DNA of 64,000 bases from Psychrobacillus psychrodurans (GCA_900114885.1 FOUN01000009.1:62001-126000); one strand, 5' to 3'. Positions 26,418 to 35,881 are shown, counted from the first letter of the stretch. Notes: a model not told the origin generated them from the sequence alone. Made by a program: numbers and translations.

Positions 26418-26888
26418 TTATTTACTTACTCTCCTCCTTGCTGTATCTGTCTTCGAAACTACCTGAATATGAGAAAAAGCTTTGGAAAGTCCGTACCTTG
26501 GCATATTATTATATATAGCCTCCGATGCACTCTTTTCAATTATGTATGTTTCGTGGTAAATCCCAACACTTCCATCATCTTTAATCTTTTGGTTAAAAGA
26601 TTTCCAAGCTACAGAATGAGTTTTCCCATGAGCATATGCCTCCAAATCCTCAAAGCTCTTCCAATACTGGATCAGTGTAACTCCCCTCCAATTTAGAAGA
26701 AATTCAGTGTGAATAAATCCTAATCCAGGGTTCTGATACAATTCCTTTATCATAGGTCCCATTGCGCGAAAAACTGGTACCCACTTTGTAAATGAAAAGA
26801 TTTTATTAATACGCATGCCAATAAAAAATAAAACAAAACTCTCATCTGTACTAGCAACAAACCTACCGTTATAAATTTTCTTACTCAA
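26418..26888 (-). CDS. DUF4188-family protein (monooxygenase-like fold)
   Basis: 156 residues. The stretches GMRINKIFSFTKWVPVFRAM, FLLNWRGVTLIQYWKSFEDLEAYA and WKSFNQKIKDDGSVGIYHETY are typical of DUF4188, a dimeric alpha+beta barrel related to antibiotic-biosynthesis-monooxygenase proteins. The start is TTG 26888 behind AGGAGGGGG. The biochemical role is unknown. Single gene. Confidence 0.78.
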   Translation of the reverse strand: MSKKIYNGRFVASTDESFVLFFIGMRINKIFSFTKWVPVFRAMGPMIKELYQNPGLGFIHTEFLLNWRGVTLIQYWKSFEDLEAYAHGKTHSVAWKSFNQKIKDDGSVGIYHETYIIEKSASEAIYNNMPRYGLSKAFSHIQVVSKTDTARRRVSK

Positions 26889-27029
26889 AAAATCCCCCTC
26901 CTAATCTATGATTAAAATAATATATTGAGTATATTCTCTATTTTTTATAGGTAGTCTTCTTCAGTAAAAATTCTTCTTTATCAATAAGTTCTACATAAAA
27001 AATGTTACTCCTTCTTTATCGACTTTTAA

Positions 27030-27145
27030 TTGCTCTCCAAGCGGAAGCTTTCCGTGTGCACAACTTCTATCTCTGTGGGTCAAAAGGACGTCATTGGTCA
27101 CAGAGGGCGCCCTGCGCTCACTGGAGTCGCCACCTTGCGCGTTAT
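27030..27145. repeat. GC-rich intergenic repeat block
   Basis: A GC-rich island (GAAGCTTTCCGTGTGCAC, CTGTGGGTCAAAAGG, AGGGCGCCCTGCGCTCACTGG, AGTCGCCACCTTGCGCG) inside an AT-rich gap. It shares CTGGAGTCGCCACCTT with the block at 63.5-63.7 kb and a CTTTCCGTG motif with that at 59.4 kb. An open frame crosses it (26991-27224) but has no ribosome site. It is read as a dispersed non-coding repeat. Confidence 0.6.
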
Positions 27146-27223
27146 CAATGATGATCACTTTTAGAAAAACGGATAATTGTATATATAAGCAATTAGAAAA
27201 TGACTCAAGTAAATAAATTAACA

Positions 27224-27267
27224 AATGCCACTTACTCCAAAGTATAAGGTATTGGAGTAAGTGGCAT
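27224..27267 (-). terminator. Terminator after the SLT/SH3 protein gene
   Basis: A 16-bp stem (ATGCCACTTACTCCAA with its complement) around an 11-base loop. On the minus strand it is followed by a T-rich stretch (TTGTTAATTTATTT). It lies 76 bases after the stop of the secreted transglycosylase-like gene. Confidence 0.75.
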
Positions 27268-27342
27268 ATAAATTAACAGGATGCAGTATAGATTTTTTGA
27301 ACAATAAAAATCATTGCTAAAGGGTCATTTACTTTGTGCAGG

Positions 27343-28569
27343 TTATTTTGTAAGTAATGCTAACTTTCTTTTAGATGGTGTTTCGTATTTTACTTTTGTG
27401 GACTTTTGAACGTAACTTCCTCCACCAACACCATATAAACCACCATGATTACTCTTATAGCTATATACTCGGAACTCCTCTCCTTTTTTCAAAGGACGCA
27501 CTGTAGTTAGTGAACCGTCGTTCGCCAATTTGACTAAGTTTGTATTAGATAGAATAGTCACTTTGCCTATTTGCCCAAGTTTAAGTTCTGTTTTTCCCCA
27601 CATAACTCTTACAGGTGCACTCAACTTCTTCGTAATGTAAGCAGAGGAAATATAACCGGCTAACTTTTGATCTTCCGTCTTAACTGGATACCATACGAAT
27701 TGATTTAAACTTGTTAAAGATTGGTCAAACAAGAAATTCCCATCAATAATTAGTGTAGAGTTTTTGGATATAGATTTTGGAACAGAAGAAGTACTAGGTT
27801 TTGACCTTAAATTTACACTGTCTTCTGTTATCGATACCTTGTCGCCGATTTGAAAGTGATATGCAGAGGCATGTAGCCGATCAGTTAATGTATAATCCAT
27901 CTTACGGAATCCAATATTGTCACTACTGTTAGAATCATATTCAAAGTCAGCTGTACTAAATGGAAACTGACCTAATTTCGTATCATTCATATAACTATCT
28001 CTTTCAATAAATGAAAATACTTTTTCTTGATAGGCATTCTTATTCTTTAATCCACTAGATTTATATATTGGACTGTTAACAGGCTTTGTACCGTTATATG
28101 CCATTACAGGAAAATACCAGTTTTCGATTACTTGTGGTCCAGCATCTTTTATTTTTGGAAGATCTGTGCGATTATACATTTTACTAAGAATTTCGACGCC
28201 TACCTGTATATTGTATGTGATATCGGATTTTAATTTTTCTTGATTATAATCTAATTGATTGGTAATTTGCATAAGACCTATCCCATTATCTTTTGAGATT
28301 ATAGGCTTGCCTTTATCATCAAATTGTTTCCAATTACCATTTTCTGTTGAAGCCACGGCTTTTACTACTTCGGGCGGAATATTTGCTTCTAAAGCCGCAT
28401 TCGTAAGTAGGCAGTTTATATGCTGAAAAGTCGGGTTTTGATTTGGCTTAATTTCCCCATATGCTGAACATTTAGATGTCCATGTTGACTCGGCGGATGC
28501 TTCTTCATAAGAAAAAGATAAAAACAGTAAACAAGTTAAAAAACCTATCCATATTTTGATTGATTTCAC
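27343..28569 (-). CDS. Secreted lytic-transglycosylase-like protein with SH3b domain
   Basis: 408 residues. The signal peptide (IKIWIGFLTCLLFLSFSYEEASA) is probably cut after ASA. An SLT-type domain (about 45-195) has the catalytic Glu in ASTENGNW (Glu76) and the GLMQI motif at 98-102. A bacterial SH3 domain (about 243-315) carries DSVNLRSKPSTSS. A beta-rich C-terminal domain (about 318-390) and a basic tail follow. It probably cleaves peptidoglycan glycan strands at the cell surface. The start is GTG 28569 with GGAG upstream. Confidence 0.82.
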   Translation of the reverse strand: MKSIKIWIGFLTCLLFLSFSYEEASAESTWTSKCSAYGEIKPNQNPTFQHINCLLTNAALEANIPPEVVKAVASTENGNWKQFDDKGKPIISKDNGIGLMQITNQLDYNQEKLKSDITYNIQVGVEILSKMYNRTDLPKIKDAGPQVIENWYFPVMAYNGTKPVNSPIYKSSGLKNKNAYQEKVFSFIERDSYMNDTKLGQFPFSTADFEYDSNSSDNIGFRKMDYTLTDRLHASAYHFQIGDKVSITEDSVNLRSKPSTSSVPKSISKNSTLIIDGNFLFDQSLTSLNQFVWYPVKTEDQKLAGYISSAYITKKLSAPVRVMWGKTELKLGQIGKVTILSNTNLVKLANDGSLTTVRPLKKGEEFRVYSYKSNHGGLYGVGGGSYVQKSTKVKYETPSKRKLALLTK

Positions 28570-28686
28570 TTATTCATTCTCCATTCGTTTAATATTTTAT
28601 ACTTATCTAGTATATTTTACCATGTAAGACTAGAGTTTCACAGCCTCATTCAACTTTGCAAACTTGTAATAGAAAGAAAGTGCAAT

Positions 28687-29727
28687 TTAAGACATAAGTG
28701 ATTTATATATTTGTCCGATTATTCCTTCCATTTGATGAACACCTAATTCTGCATTCGTCATGATAACTGCCCCTTTTTCAATGTTTGGAAGTGCTACCAA
28801 CATACATTGAAATCCTACTCCCCAACCAAGTGATGTAATTTCTAAATCTATTTCGGGACCTTCTAGAAACACGCCTAATCCAGTCCAACTCCTCCCTTTT
28901 TGCGGTGTAATCATTTCTTTTGCTAACCTTTCTGAAATACCAAGCTTACTCTCTCCTCTTAGAGCATTAAGTAGTTCAAGAAGTAATCGGGCTAAATCTA
29001 AAGAAGTTGTCCATAATCCAGAAGCAGCTGGATATGGATATATAGCATAGTTTTGATCTATCAATTCACCGTTTTTATTATGTCCATAAGAAAATTCTTT
29101 TTTATCCATTTCTATTATTGTCTTTGTATTTAAATAGCTATTTCCCATTCCTAATGGCTTAAAAATTAACTCATTCACCACTTGATAAAACGGTTTTCCA
29201 ACAACATCTTCAATAAGTTGCTGCACAATACAAAAACCGGCATCTGAATAGTGAAATTCACTCTCTGGTTCACACTGGACTCTAATAGGATCTTTACAAT
29301 AAGGAGTTGTCCCGTTTAATAATTCAACCATCGAAGGAATACCTAACTCAAAATTTAGTTCTAAAAAACTCACTTCTGGGTCCTTAATTCCAGATTGATG
29401 ACTAAGTAAGTTTCTCAATGTAACGCTACTATTTTTAGTAAATTCATTTTCTGGTACTTTCCACGATACTAGTCTTTTATTTATATCTTCATCTAATTTG
29501 AGAAATCTTTCCTCTACTAGTTTTAAAGCAATCATTCCTGTTAAGAACTTGCTAATAGAACACGCACTGAAGATAGAGTTCTCATTTACTTTTCTATCGC
29601 TTTCTGCTTCTAATAAGCCGTAACTTTGTGTTCCGATAATTTGACCGTTCTCAAGCAACGCAATACTTAAACCTGGTACATTATAATGCTTCATTTGTTC
29701 TTCCATGTGGATACTTTTTAATTTCAT
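28687..29727 (-). CDS. Serine hydrolase, class C beta-lactamase-like family
   Basis: 346 residues, cytoplasmic (no signal peptide). The SxxK motif is SISK (Ser57, Lys60). The second-motif Tyr is in HYSDAG, with Asp in place of the usual Asn (YxN). The third-motif region is near the C-terminus (LGWGVGFQCM). Families of this fold include penicillin-binding esterases, D-aminopeptidases and EstB-like esterases, so resistance should not be assumed. AGGGGG precedes the ATG. Confidence 0.85.
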   Translation of the reverse strand: MKLKSIHMEEQMKHYNVPGLSIALLENGQIIGTQSYGLLEAESDRKVNENSIFSACSISKFLTGMIALKLVEERFLKLDEDINKRLVSWKVPENEFTKNSSVTLRNLLSHQSGIKDPEVSFLELNFELGIPSMVELLNGTTPYCKDPIRVQCEPESEFHYSDAGFCIVQQLIEDVVGKPFYQVVNELIFKPLGMGNSYLNTKTIIEMDKKEFSYGHNKNGELIDQNYAIYPYPAASGLWTTSLDLARLLLELLNALRGESKLGISERLAKEMITPQKGRSWTGLGVFLEGPEIDLEITSLGWGVGFQCMLVALPNIEKGAVIMTNAELGVHQMEGIIGQIYKSLMS

Positions 29728-29811
29728 ATTTATCCCCCTACATTACCTGAGTCTTAGTTTATGGTCTAAGTCCTCTTGATATCAATTGTAAAAATATACT
29801 ATTTAACTAAA

Positions 29812-30228
29812 TCATCTAATAATGTTATTACTAATTCTCATTAATTTACTTCCATTTACATCTGAAGAAAAACCAAATTTCTCGTAATACGGAATTAACC
29901 TATCGGGACAGTAAAGTTCTACTCTCTCAACATCTTTAACTTGAGGATGCTCAAGAATTCTGTTCATCAACATAGTACCAATACCACTATTTCTATAATC
30001 CTCTTTAGCAATAACATCAAATATAAATGCTCTATATAAAGTATCTGAAATTACCCTTGCGAACCCTATTAATTCTCCAGTTTTACTGTTTATCAAACCA
30101 AGTACTACAATCAACTTACTAATTTCAGGTAGTGAGCGCTTCTGTGTCCACCATTCGTTTTTAAATAAGCTATGTAATTCTTCTAATTGTATTTCATTAA
30201 ATTTCTCTACTACTATGTAATTTTCCAC
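29812..30228 (-). CDS. GNAT acetyltransferase
   Basis: 138 residues from GTG 30228, which has a strong AAGGAG site. The frame stays open 54 codons further, to 30390, but that part does not look like GNAT sequence. Motif A is RAFIFDVIAKEDYRNSGIGT (Gly-x-Gly acetyl-CoA loop); motif B is VERVELYCPDRLIPYYEKFG. The substrate is unknown. Monocistronic. Confidence 0.82.
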   Translation of the reverse strand: MENYIVVEKFNEIQLEELHSLFKNEWWTQKRSLPEISKLIVVLGLINSKTGELIGFARVISDTLYRAFIFDVIAKEDYRNSGIGTMLMNRILEHPQVKDVERVELYCPDRLIPYYEKFGFSSDVNGSKLMRISNNIIR

Positions 30229-30604
30229 TGGAACATTCTCCTTCCTTAAATATCGTTTTAAACTTTTCAGCACCTTAAAACATTCGTGCCTCACTATCGT
30301 TTTCCCTTTATTATTGTAAAAAGCCTGAATATATTGTAGGGTGATTCGATTATTCATAAAAGTATCTGGAGTCGTCACCTTCCTCTCCAATCAACGATAT
30401 TTAAAAAACGAATCAAAGAAATGAAAATCACATAAATATCTGTGGTTTTAATTGAAACAAGTAATATTAAAATAGACTCGGTTAGTTGTTAACAACATAG
30501 TTATAGTAAACCAATTTTTTCCTTAACATAACCAAAAATTTCTTACATTTTCACTTTCATTTTCTCATATTCTATATACATGGGTATCCTTGGGAGTGAT
30601 GAAG

Positions 30605-31183
30605 ATGCGTTTGATGAGAAAAGGGTTAGTTATACTAGGTGGGAGTATTTTTATAGCGTTAGGTATTAATCTATTTTTAATACCATATAAAGTGTTAGAT
30701 GGCGGTATCATCGGGATAGCCTTGATTTTAAATTATCTATGGGCTTTAAAACCAGGGTTAATGATTATTTTCTTTAGTATTCCAATCTTTATCATTGCAT
30801 GGTTTAATTATCGAGAATATTTTTATAATAGTTTACACGGGATGATCATTTCGTCTTTTTTGATTGATTTTTTTCAGCCAATTGTAGGCTTCATACATAT
30901 TGAGGCGATATATAGCTCAATTTTAGGTGGAATTTTTGTTGGTCTAGGCATTGGCTTAATGCTACGGTTTAAGACAAGTACAGGAGGCACAGATTTAGTT
31001 GCTCAGTTACTAAGTGATAAAACAGGGGTAAATGTAGGTATACTTATCTTTATTATTGATACCATCGTTGTTCTATGTGGGGGGCTATTATTGTCTGCTG
31101 ATACGTTACTCCTGTCAATTATTACAATCTTTTTTGTAGGAATTACAACTAGTTTGATAACAAGGAATATTCAAATAGTTTAA
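30605..31183 (+). CDS. YitT-family (DUF161) membrane protein
   Basis: 192 residues from ATG 30605 (GGGAGTG, 6-base spacing; the upstream TTG 30590 precedes this site). Five to six TM segments with the family pattern: GLVILGGSIFIALGINLFLIPYKV near the start, then GGIIGIALIL, RFKTSTGGTDLVAQLL and GVNVGILIFIIDTIVV. It is shorter than two-domain YitT proteins (about 280), as the cytoplasmic DUF2179 domain is absent and the protein ends after the last TM segment. Transport role unknown. It converges with msmX on a shared hairpin. Confidence 0.82.
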   Translation: MRLMRKGLVILGGSIFIALGINLFLIPYKVLDGGIIGIALILNYLWALKPGLMIIFFSIPIFIIAWFNYREYFYNSLHGMIISSFLIDFFQPIVGFIHIEAIYSSILGGIFVGLGIGLMLRFKTSTGGTDLVAQLLSDKTGVNVGILIFIIDTIVVLCGGLLLSADTLLLSIITIFFVGITTSLITRNIQIV

Positions 31184-31190
31184 AAGAAAA

Positions 31191-31215
31191 AACCGCTAAA
31201 GATTCACTTTGGCGG
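31191..31215. terminator. Bidirectional terminator between the yitT-like gene and msmX
   Basis: Stem ACCGCTAAAG/CTTTGGCGGT with a 5-base loop and one G-T pair. It has A residues on the left and T-rich sequence (CTTCTTCTTT) on the right, so it can serve both convergent genes. Confidence 0.75.
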
Positions 31216-31224
31216 TCTTCTTCT

Positions 31225-32322
31225 TTATTTAATACGTTGTTCCGTTTCTTTATCAAAGAAATGTGCTTTGCTAAGATCAAAGGCTAAGTCTATTGTATCC
31301 CCAGCTGAAATATTGAAACGCGAATCAATTCGTGCAACGAAGTTTTGATTGTTTACTTGCGAATAAAGAATAATTTCAGCACCCATTAATTCAGCAACCT
31401 CTATAGATGCATTCACCTTTGTTTCAGGAGAAAAATCTAGGAATACTTGCTCGTCATTAATATCCTCTGGACGAATACCAAGAATAATATCCTTTCCGTC
31501 ATATCCTTGCTGGCGAAGAATTTTAAGCCTACCATCCGGTACTAACAATTTTACATCATCCATCACAAAATGATTGCCAACCAACTTACCATTTAAAAAG
31601 TTCATCGCTGGAGATCCAATGAAACCACCGACGAATACATTATCTGGCTCGTCGTAAACCTCTTTTGGTGCACCAACCTGTTGAATAATTCCATCTTTCA
31701 TAACTACTAATCTAGTAGCCATAGTCATAGCCTCTGTTTGGTCATGTGTTACATAAATCGTTGTAGTTTGCAAACGGCTATGTAGCTTTTGAATTTCAGC
31801 GCGCATTTGCACACGAAGCTTTGCATCTAAGTTAGATAATGGTTCATCCATCAAGAAAACTTCCGCATCCCGAACAATCGCTCTACCTAGTGCTACACGT
31901 TGACGTTGACCACCAGAAAGAGCTTTCGGCTTACGATTTAACAGACTTTCTAATCCTAAAATTTTCGCAGCGTTATCTACACGTTTTTTAATCTCATCTT
32001 TTTTAAATTTACGAAGTTTTAACCCGAAAGCCATATTATTGTATACATCCATATGTGGGTAAAGCGCGTAGTTTTGGAAAACCATCGCAATATTACGATC
32101 TTTTGGTGGCACATCATTCACTCGTTTATCACCAATAAATAAATCTCCTGAAGAAATTTCTTCTAATCCAGCAATCATACGTAATGTAGTTGATTTCCCA
32201 CAACCAGATGGACCAACTAATACTAAAAATTCTTTATCCCGTATTTCTAAATTGAAGTTTTCTACAGAAACTACGTTATTGTCATATACCTTTTTAATAT
32301 TTACTAACTTAAGTTCAGCCAA
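31225..32322 (-). CDS. msmX: Multi-sugar ABC transporter ATPase
   Basis: 365 residues from TTG 32322 (GGGGGA upstream), the exact length of Bacillus MsmX; the frame is open to 32355 but lacks a ribosome site there. Walker A GPSGCGKST (37-45), signature LSGGQRQ (about 135), Walker B VFLMDEP, switch His in YVTHD, and a C-terminal TOBE domain (GIRPEDI, VAELMGAEI) are present. MsmX-type ATPases serve several carbohydrate importers. The GH65 operon upstream has binding protein and permeases but no ATPase, so this is the likely partner. A cre-like site overlaps its leader. Confidence 0.93.
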   Translation of the reverse strand: MAELKLVNIKKVYDNNVVSVENFNLEIRDKEFLVLVGPSGCGKSTTLRMIAGLEEISSGDLFIGDKRVNDVPPKDRNIAMVFQNYALYPHMDVYNNMAFGLKLRKFKKDEIKKRVDNAAKILGLESLLNRKPKALSGGQRQRVALGRAIVRDAEVFLMDEPLSNLDAKLRVQMRAEIQKLHSRLQTTTIYVTHDQTEAMTMATRLVVMKDGIIQQVGAPKEVYDEPDNVFVGGFIGSPAMNFLNGKLVGNHFVMDDVKLLVPDGRLKILRQQGYDGKDIILGIRPEDINDEQVFLDFSPETKVNASIEVAELMGAEIILYSQVNNQNFVARIDSRFNISAGDTIDLAFDLSKAHFFDKETEQRIK

Positions 32323-32340
32323 CCTAATTCCCCCTTGAAT

Positions 32341-32354
32341 TGTAAGTGCTTTCA
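32341..32354 (-). promoter_or_regulatory. cre-like CcpA site before msmX
   Basis: On the minus strand TGAAAGCACTTACA fits the cre consensus TGWAARCGYTWNCA with one mismatch (the central CG is CA). It lies 19 bases before the TTG start of msmX, where binding would block transcription. Catabolite repression is inferred. Confidence 0.55.
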
Positions 32355-32446
32355 TTATTACTAGAATACTATATTTTAAATTTTCAAGAAATGGGAATAG
32401 TGCACAAAGATGATGAAGAACTTAGTGTATATTGACTAAATACTAG

Positions 32447-33340
32447 TCATTTTCTAGCTAGTAATGCTAAGGATACGGTCTTCGCATCATGAAATTGACG
32501 AATATCAATCCCAGTCTTCTCAACGAAACGATCCAATCGATATTGCAAACTGTTTCGGTGCAGATGGAGGATTTTTGCTGTCTCCGAAAGATTTAAATTA
32601 CAATTGAAAAAAGTCTCTATCATTTTAATCGTCTCTTCGTCGTTTATGTACTCTTGCAATATAGTTTTAGAAATATCCAATCGCAATCCTTCTTCAGTTT
32701 GCTTTGTTAGTATGAATGGTATAGCTTCCACATAAGTCACTACCGATTTGTTTGTATAAAGGAAAACGCGTTTGGCCACATTGGTTAATGAATTGTAGTG
32801 AGGTGTAAGCTCAATAATATCCTTTTTGTATGGTCCAACAAAAAAGTTAATTTTCACATATAAATCGCTCATTAAAATATCAATTATCTGTTCGTATGAA
32901 ATGCTTTCCTCTTCCATCATTTGCTGCTCTATGATAAAACCTTCGTGCTCACTTTCCCATAAAATAGGAACCTGTTTATCAAAAAGGGCCTCTATGGCAT
33001 CTTTAAACAAGACCGGTTCAATTTGATTTTTATTAAACGCAAAATAAACAAATCGAAAAGGATTACTAGGTTTCCAATTATTATCTTCCTTCTTTAAAAC
33101 AGAAGAGAAAATAATTTCTCTCCAGTTTCTTTCTACTTCTGTTGGTGTAGGGAACTTCACGTTATACGGAGAAAGAAAAGTAGTTAATAATGAGACATCT
33201 TTGGAAGTTAGCTCATCGTTCCGTATACCAATGATTTCATCATTTTCTGTTGCAAACCATTTATAATCTAAGCCTAATTGATTCGATCCATCCTTATATA
33301 CTATTAGTGTAGAGTATATTTCCTTTAACTGTTCAATCAT
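32447..33340 (-). CDS. PucR-type transcriptional regulator (YxkF-like)
   Basis: 297 residues from ATG 33340 (AGAGGTG, 6-base spacing). The C-terminal PucR helix-turn-helix is clear: MIETFFNCNLNLSETAKILH followed by LHRNSLQYRLDRFVEKTGID. The N-terminal two-thirds have no recognised sensor domain. In B. subtilis the PucR-type gene yxkF adjoins msmX, and the same pair is seen here, which supports orthology. It may act on msmX or the sugar locus; the ligand is unknown. Confidence 0.8.
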   Translation of the reverse strand: MIEQLKEIYSTLIVYKDGSNQLGLDYKWFATENDEIIGIRNDELTSKDVSLLTTFLSPYNVKFPTPTEVERNWREIIFSSVLKKEDNNWKPSNPFRFVYFAFNKNQIEPVLFKDAIEALFDKQVPILWESEHEGFIIEQQMMEEESISYEQIIDILMSDLYVKINFFVGPYKKDIIELTPHYNSLTNVAKRVFLYTNKSVVTYVEAIPFILTKQTEEGLRLDISKTILQEYINDEETIKMIETFFNCNLNLSETAKILHLHRNSLQYRLDRFVEKTGIDIRQFHDAKTVSLALLARK

Positions 33341-33437
33341 TTGACACACCTCTTTTATTCTACTCAATGCTTGAATTCACTATGTAGAAGACTTCTCTAA
33401 ATTTTACCATAATATTTAAATAATAAGAGAAATTATA

Positions 33438-33467
33438 AAAACGCTACAGATTCTTACTGTAACGTTT
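33438..33467 (-). terminator. Terminator after the GH65 operon
   Basis: 11-bp stem with one mismatch (AAACGTTACAG / CTGTAGCGTTT on the minus strand) and a 7-base loop, followed by a T-run. It separates the sugar operon (ending at 33594) from the PucR-type gene. Confidence 0.7.
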
Positions 33468-33487
33468 GATCTTTCTCTTATTTTAAA

Positions 33488-33547
33488 TTACTTATTCCTA
33501 TTAAGTACATCAAAAGCTACTGCTCCAAGCAGAACAATACCAATAAC
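33488..33547 (-). pseudogene. C-terminal remnant of a sugar ABC permease (BPD_transp_2 type)
   Basis: A minus-strand frame reads VIGIVLLGAVAFDVLNRNK then TAA, preceded directly by an in-frame TAG. The pattern (hydrophobic GIVLLGAVAFDV, then basic residues and stop) is that of the extreme C-terminus of RbsC/XylH/GguB-type sugar permeases. No start or upstream domain is present between it and the GH65 stop at 33594. It is read as the tail of a decayed or deleted permease gene. Short length limits confidence. Confidence 0.5.
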
Positions 33548-33593
33548 CTATGAACTCGATCTTGTCTTAAGGAACAACCGTACAACCGCTATT

Positions 33594-35870
33594 TTATATA
33601 GCTTTTTTCACAAACTTACCAATTTGGAGATAAATAAGTTCCCCCATATGCGAAATGGTTAAACTATCACCTTCTATTAGCGAATAGGTTACAATACGTC
33701 TTTCTATTTTGATATTTACTGTTCTATTCTGATATAGCAAATGAAACTCAAGTGAATTCCAATTATCAGGGAGGACAGGTGCTAATGAAAGACCGCTTTC
33801 TTTCACTCTTAAGCCTGCAAAACCATATACAATTGCAAGCCAAGTCCCTCCCATATTAGCCATATGAAGCCCGTCCTTCGTATTACCATGAGTGTTATCC
33901 AAATCTAACCGAGCTGTTTTTCTAAAATATTCATAAGCTTTCGCTTTATCACCTAATTTGGAAGCCATCACACTAAATATACAGGAAGACAAGGAAGAAT
34001 CATGTGTTGTAATTTGTTCATAGTAATTATAGGAATTATTCATTGTTTCAAGATCCTGTTCATCTTCCAATAAAAAGTGCGCTAGTACTGTATCCGCTTG
34101 TTTACATACCTGATATCGGTAAAGAGTTAGTGGATGATAATTCAGTAACAGTGGGAATTTTTCTTTAGGGGTATTTGCTAAATCCCACCGATCCTTTTGT
34201 AAAAAACTATCATCCTGTGCATTGATTTTGTACTTTTCATCGTATGGCAGGTACATCTTCTCACCTGCATCAATCCACTCACTCACTTCTTGCTCAGATA
34301 AATTTAATTTATCACCCAATTGGTTTAGTAACTTGCTATCATCTTCTTTCAAAAGATTATATAACTTAGCAGCCCACAGTAAATTATGTTTTGCCATGAC
34401 ATTGGTATAGTAATTGTTATTGACTATACAAGTATATTCGTCTGGTCCTGTAACACAATCAATTCTAAAGAGTTCCTCTTTCATATGTCCCGCATCGATC
34501 CAAAGACGAGCTGTTTCAAATAAAAGTTCGGCCATATAATACTTTAAAAATTCTTCATCTTTTGTTACTAAATAATATTGAATATAACTATAGGCAATAT
34601 CTGCACTTATATGATACTGTGCTGTTCCTGCTGGGAAAAATGCTGAACTTTCTGGCCCTGTTATAGTTCTCCACGGAAATAATGCCCCTTTTTTATGTCC
34701 CATTTCCTTTGCTCTTACCCTAGCACTCTCCAAAATTGAATATCTTTGTATTAGTAAATTTTTTGCCATTTCTGGATTTGTCATTAAGAAGACCGGGAAT
34801 ATATAAATTTCAGTGTCCCAAAAATAATGCCCTTCGTATCCTTCTCCTGATAAACCTTTAGCTGAAATATTACTTTGTTGTTCTTTACCAACTGATTGTA
34901 ATAGCTGAAAAAGGTTAAAACGAATTCCTTCTTGAAGGGAATCCTCTCCACTGATTTTTACATCTGCATTATGCCAATAGTGATCTAAGTAATTCCTTTG
35001 AATTAGAAGGAGATTTTCAAAAGATATATCTTCTAGTTGCTGGTGAATAGCAAGCGCTTTGTCGACAATATCCTTTCCATGCCTTAATGTGTCCGTATAC
35101 ACATTATATTTTGTAAATTGGATTGGCTCATTTCCATTACACAAATAGGTCTCTTCCACACTGCTATCCGTTATTTTGCTGACATACTCGTATTCAACTC
35201 TATTAAGTTCAGAAGAGGTAACACAGGCAACTTCTAGCTTTGTTGCATAGGTAATATTTTTTACAATGCTAAAACTTTCATGCTGCCGTACTTCTGATAT
35301 ATGAAGTCTTGTAGCGTGACCAGAAGCAACTCTAGGATCGTTTTTATCCACAAAATTAGAAACGCTACCTTCGACAATTGAAACAATTTTAACTCGTTTA
35401 ATATTATTTACTGGTACTATTTTGACTTCTATCGCAAACAATTCTTTCGTAACAAACGAAATAAGTCTTTTAAAGTGAATTATGACTTCCTTACCTTTTG
35501 CAGATTTCCAATGAACAATTCGCTCAGAGTAGCCTGTATCCATATGCAAGTTTCTTTCTAAATGTAATATTTCCCCTTCAAATAAAGAAAATTGTTCATC
35601 ATCCAAATAGATATTTATAGTTTGTGCATCAATGACATTCAAAATTTTCTGTTGTATCTCAGGAAATGCATGTAGTTTCTCACCATAATTAATTTCAGTT
35701 TCATCATGAAAAGCATTAATATATGTACCACGAATAGAGCTATATGTACTTTTATAACCCTCTTCAAAATTTCCTCTAACACCTAGATACCCATTCCCTA
35801 AAGACAAAAGGCTTTCATTTAACAGAAGGTTTTGGTTATCTAATTCGGATCTTGTTAATTTCCATGTCAT
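33594..35870 (-). CDS. GH65 disaccharide phosphorylase (second of two)
   Basis: 758 residues, the usual GH65 layout: N-terminal beta-sandwich (about 1-260), linker, (alpha/alpha)6 barrel (about 305-680) and a short C-terminal beta domain. The substrate-pocket motif is HYFWDTE (348-354), the general acid is Glu478 in VTGPDEY, and KQADTVL follows. The family phosphorolyses alpha-linked disaccharides to beta-glucose-1-phosphate. The loop ESSAFFPAGTAQYHISADIA is not the pattern I recall for maltose phosphorylase and is nearer to trehalose or glucosylglycerol types, so the substrate is left open. It is the last gene of the operon, 11 bases after pgmB. Confidence 0.88.
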   Translation of the reverse strand: MTWKLTRSELDNQNLLLNESLLSLGNGYLGVRGNFEEGYKSTYSSIRGTYINAFHDETEINYGEKLHAFPEIQQKILNVIDAQTINIYLDDEQFSLFEGEILHLERNLHMDTGYSERIVHWKSAKGKEVIIHFKRLISFVTKELFAIEVKIVPVNNIKRVKIVSIVEGSVSNFVDKNDPRVASGHATRLHISEVRQHESFSIVKNITYATKLEVACVTSSELNRVEYEYVSKITDSSVEETYLCNGNEPIQFTKYNVYTDTLRHGKDIVDKALAIHQQLEDISFENLLLIQRNYLDHYWHNADVKISGEDSLQEGIRFNLFQLLQSVGKEQQSNISAKGLSGEGYEGHYFWDTEIYIFPVFLMTNPEMAKNLLIQRYSILESARVRAKEMGHKKGALFPWRTITGPESSAFFPAGTAQYHISADIAYSYIQYYLVTKDEEFLKYYMAELLFETARLWIDAGHMKEELFRIDCVTGPDEYTCIVNNNYYTNVMAKHNLLWAAKLYNLLKEDDSKLLNQLGDKLNLSEQEVSEWIDAGEKMYLPYDEKYKINAQDDSFLQKDRWDLANTPKEKFPLLLNYHPLTLYRYQVCKQADTVLAHFLLEDEQDLETMNNSYNYYEQITTHDSSLSSCIFSVMASKLGDKAKAYEYFRKTARLDLDNTHGNTKDGLHMANMGGTWLAIVYGFAGLRVKESGLSLAPVLPDNWNSLEFHLLYQNRTVNIKIERRIVTYSLIEGDSLTISHMGELIYLQIGKFVKKAI

Positions 35871-35881
35871 TAAATTTCACC

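Noticed and set aside
26991-27224. 77-codon minus-strand open frame
   Set aside because: It crosses the GC-rich repeat block, has no ribosome site and no family resemblance.
28687-29727. Reading the serine hydrolase as a beta-lactamase
   Set aside because: No signal peptide and the second motif is YSD, not YxN; the family is dominated by esterases and peptidases.
33594-35870. Naming this enzyme maltose phosphorylase from operon context
   Set aside because: The substrate-loop sequence does not match the pattern I recall for maltose phosphorylase, so only the GH65 family is claimed.
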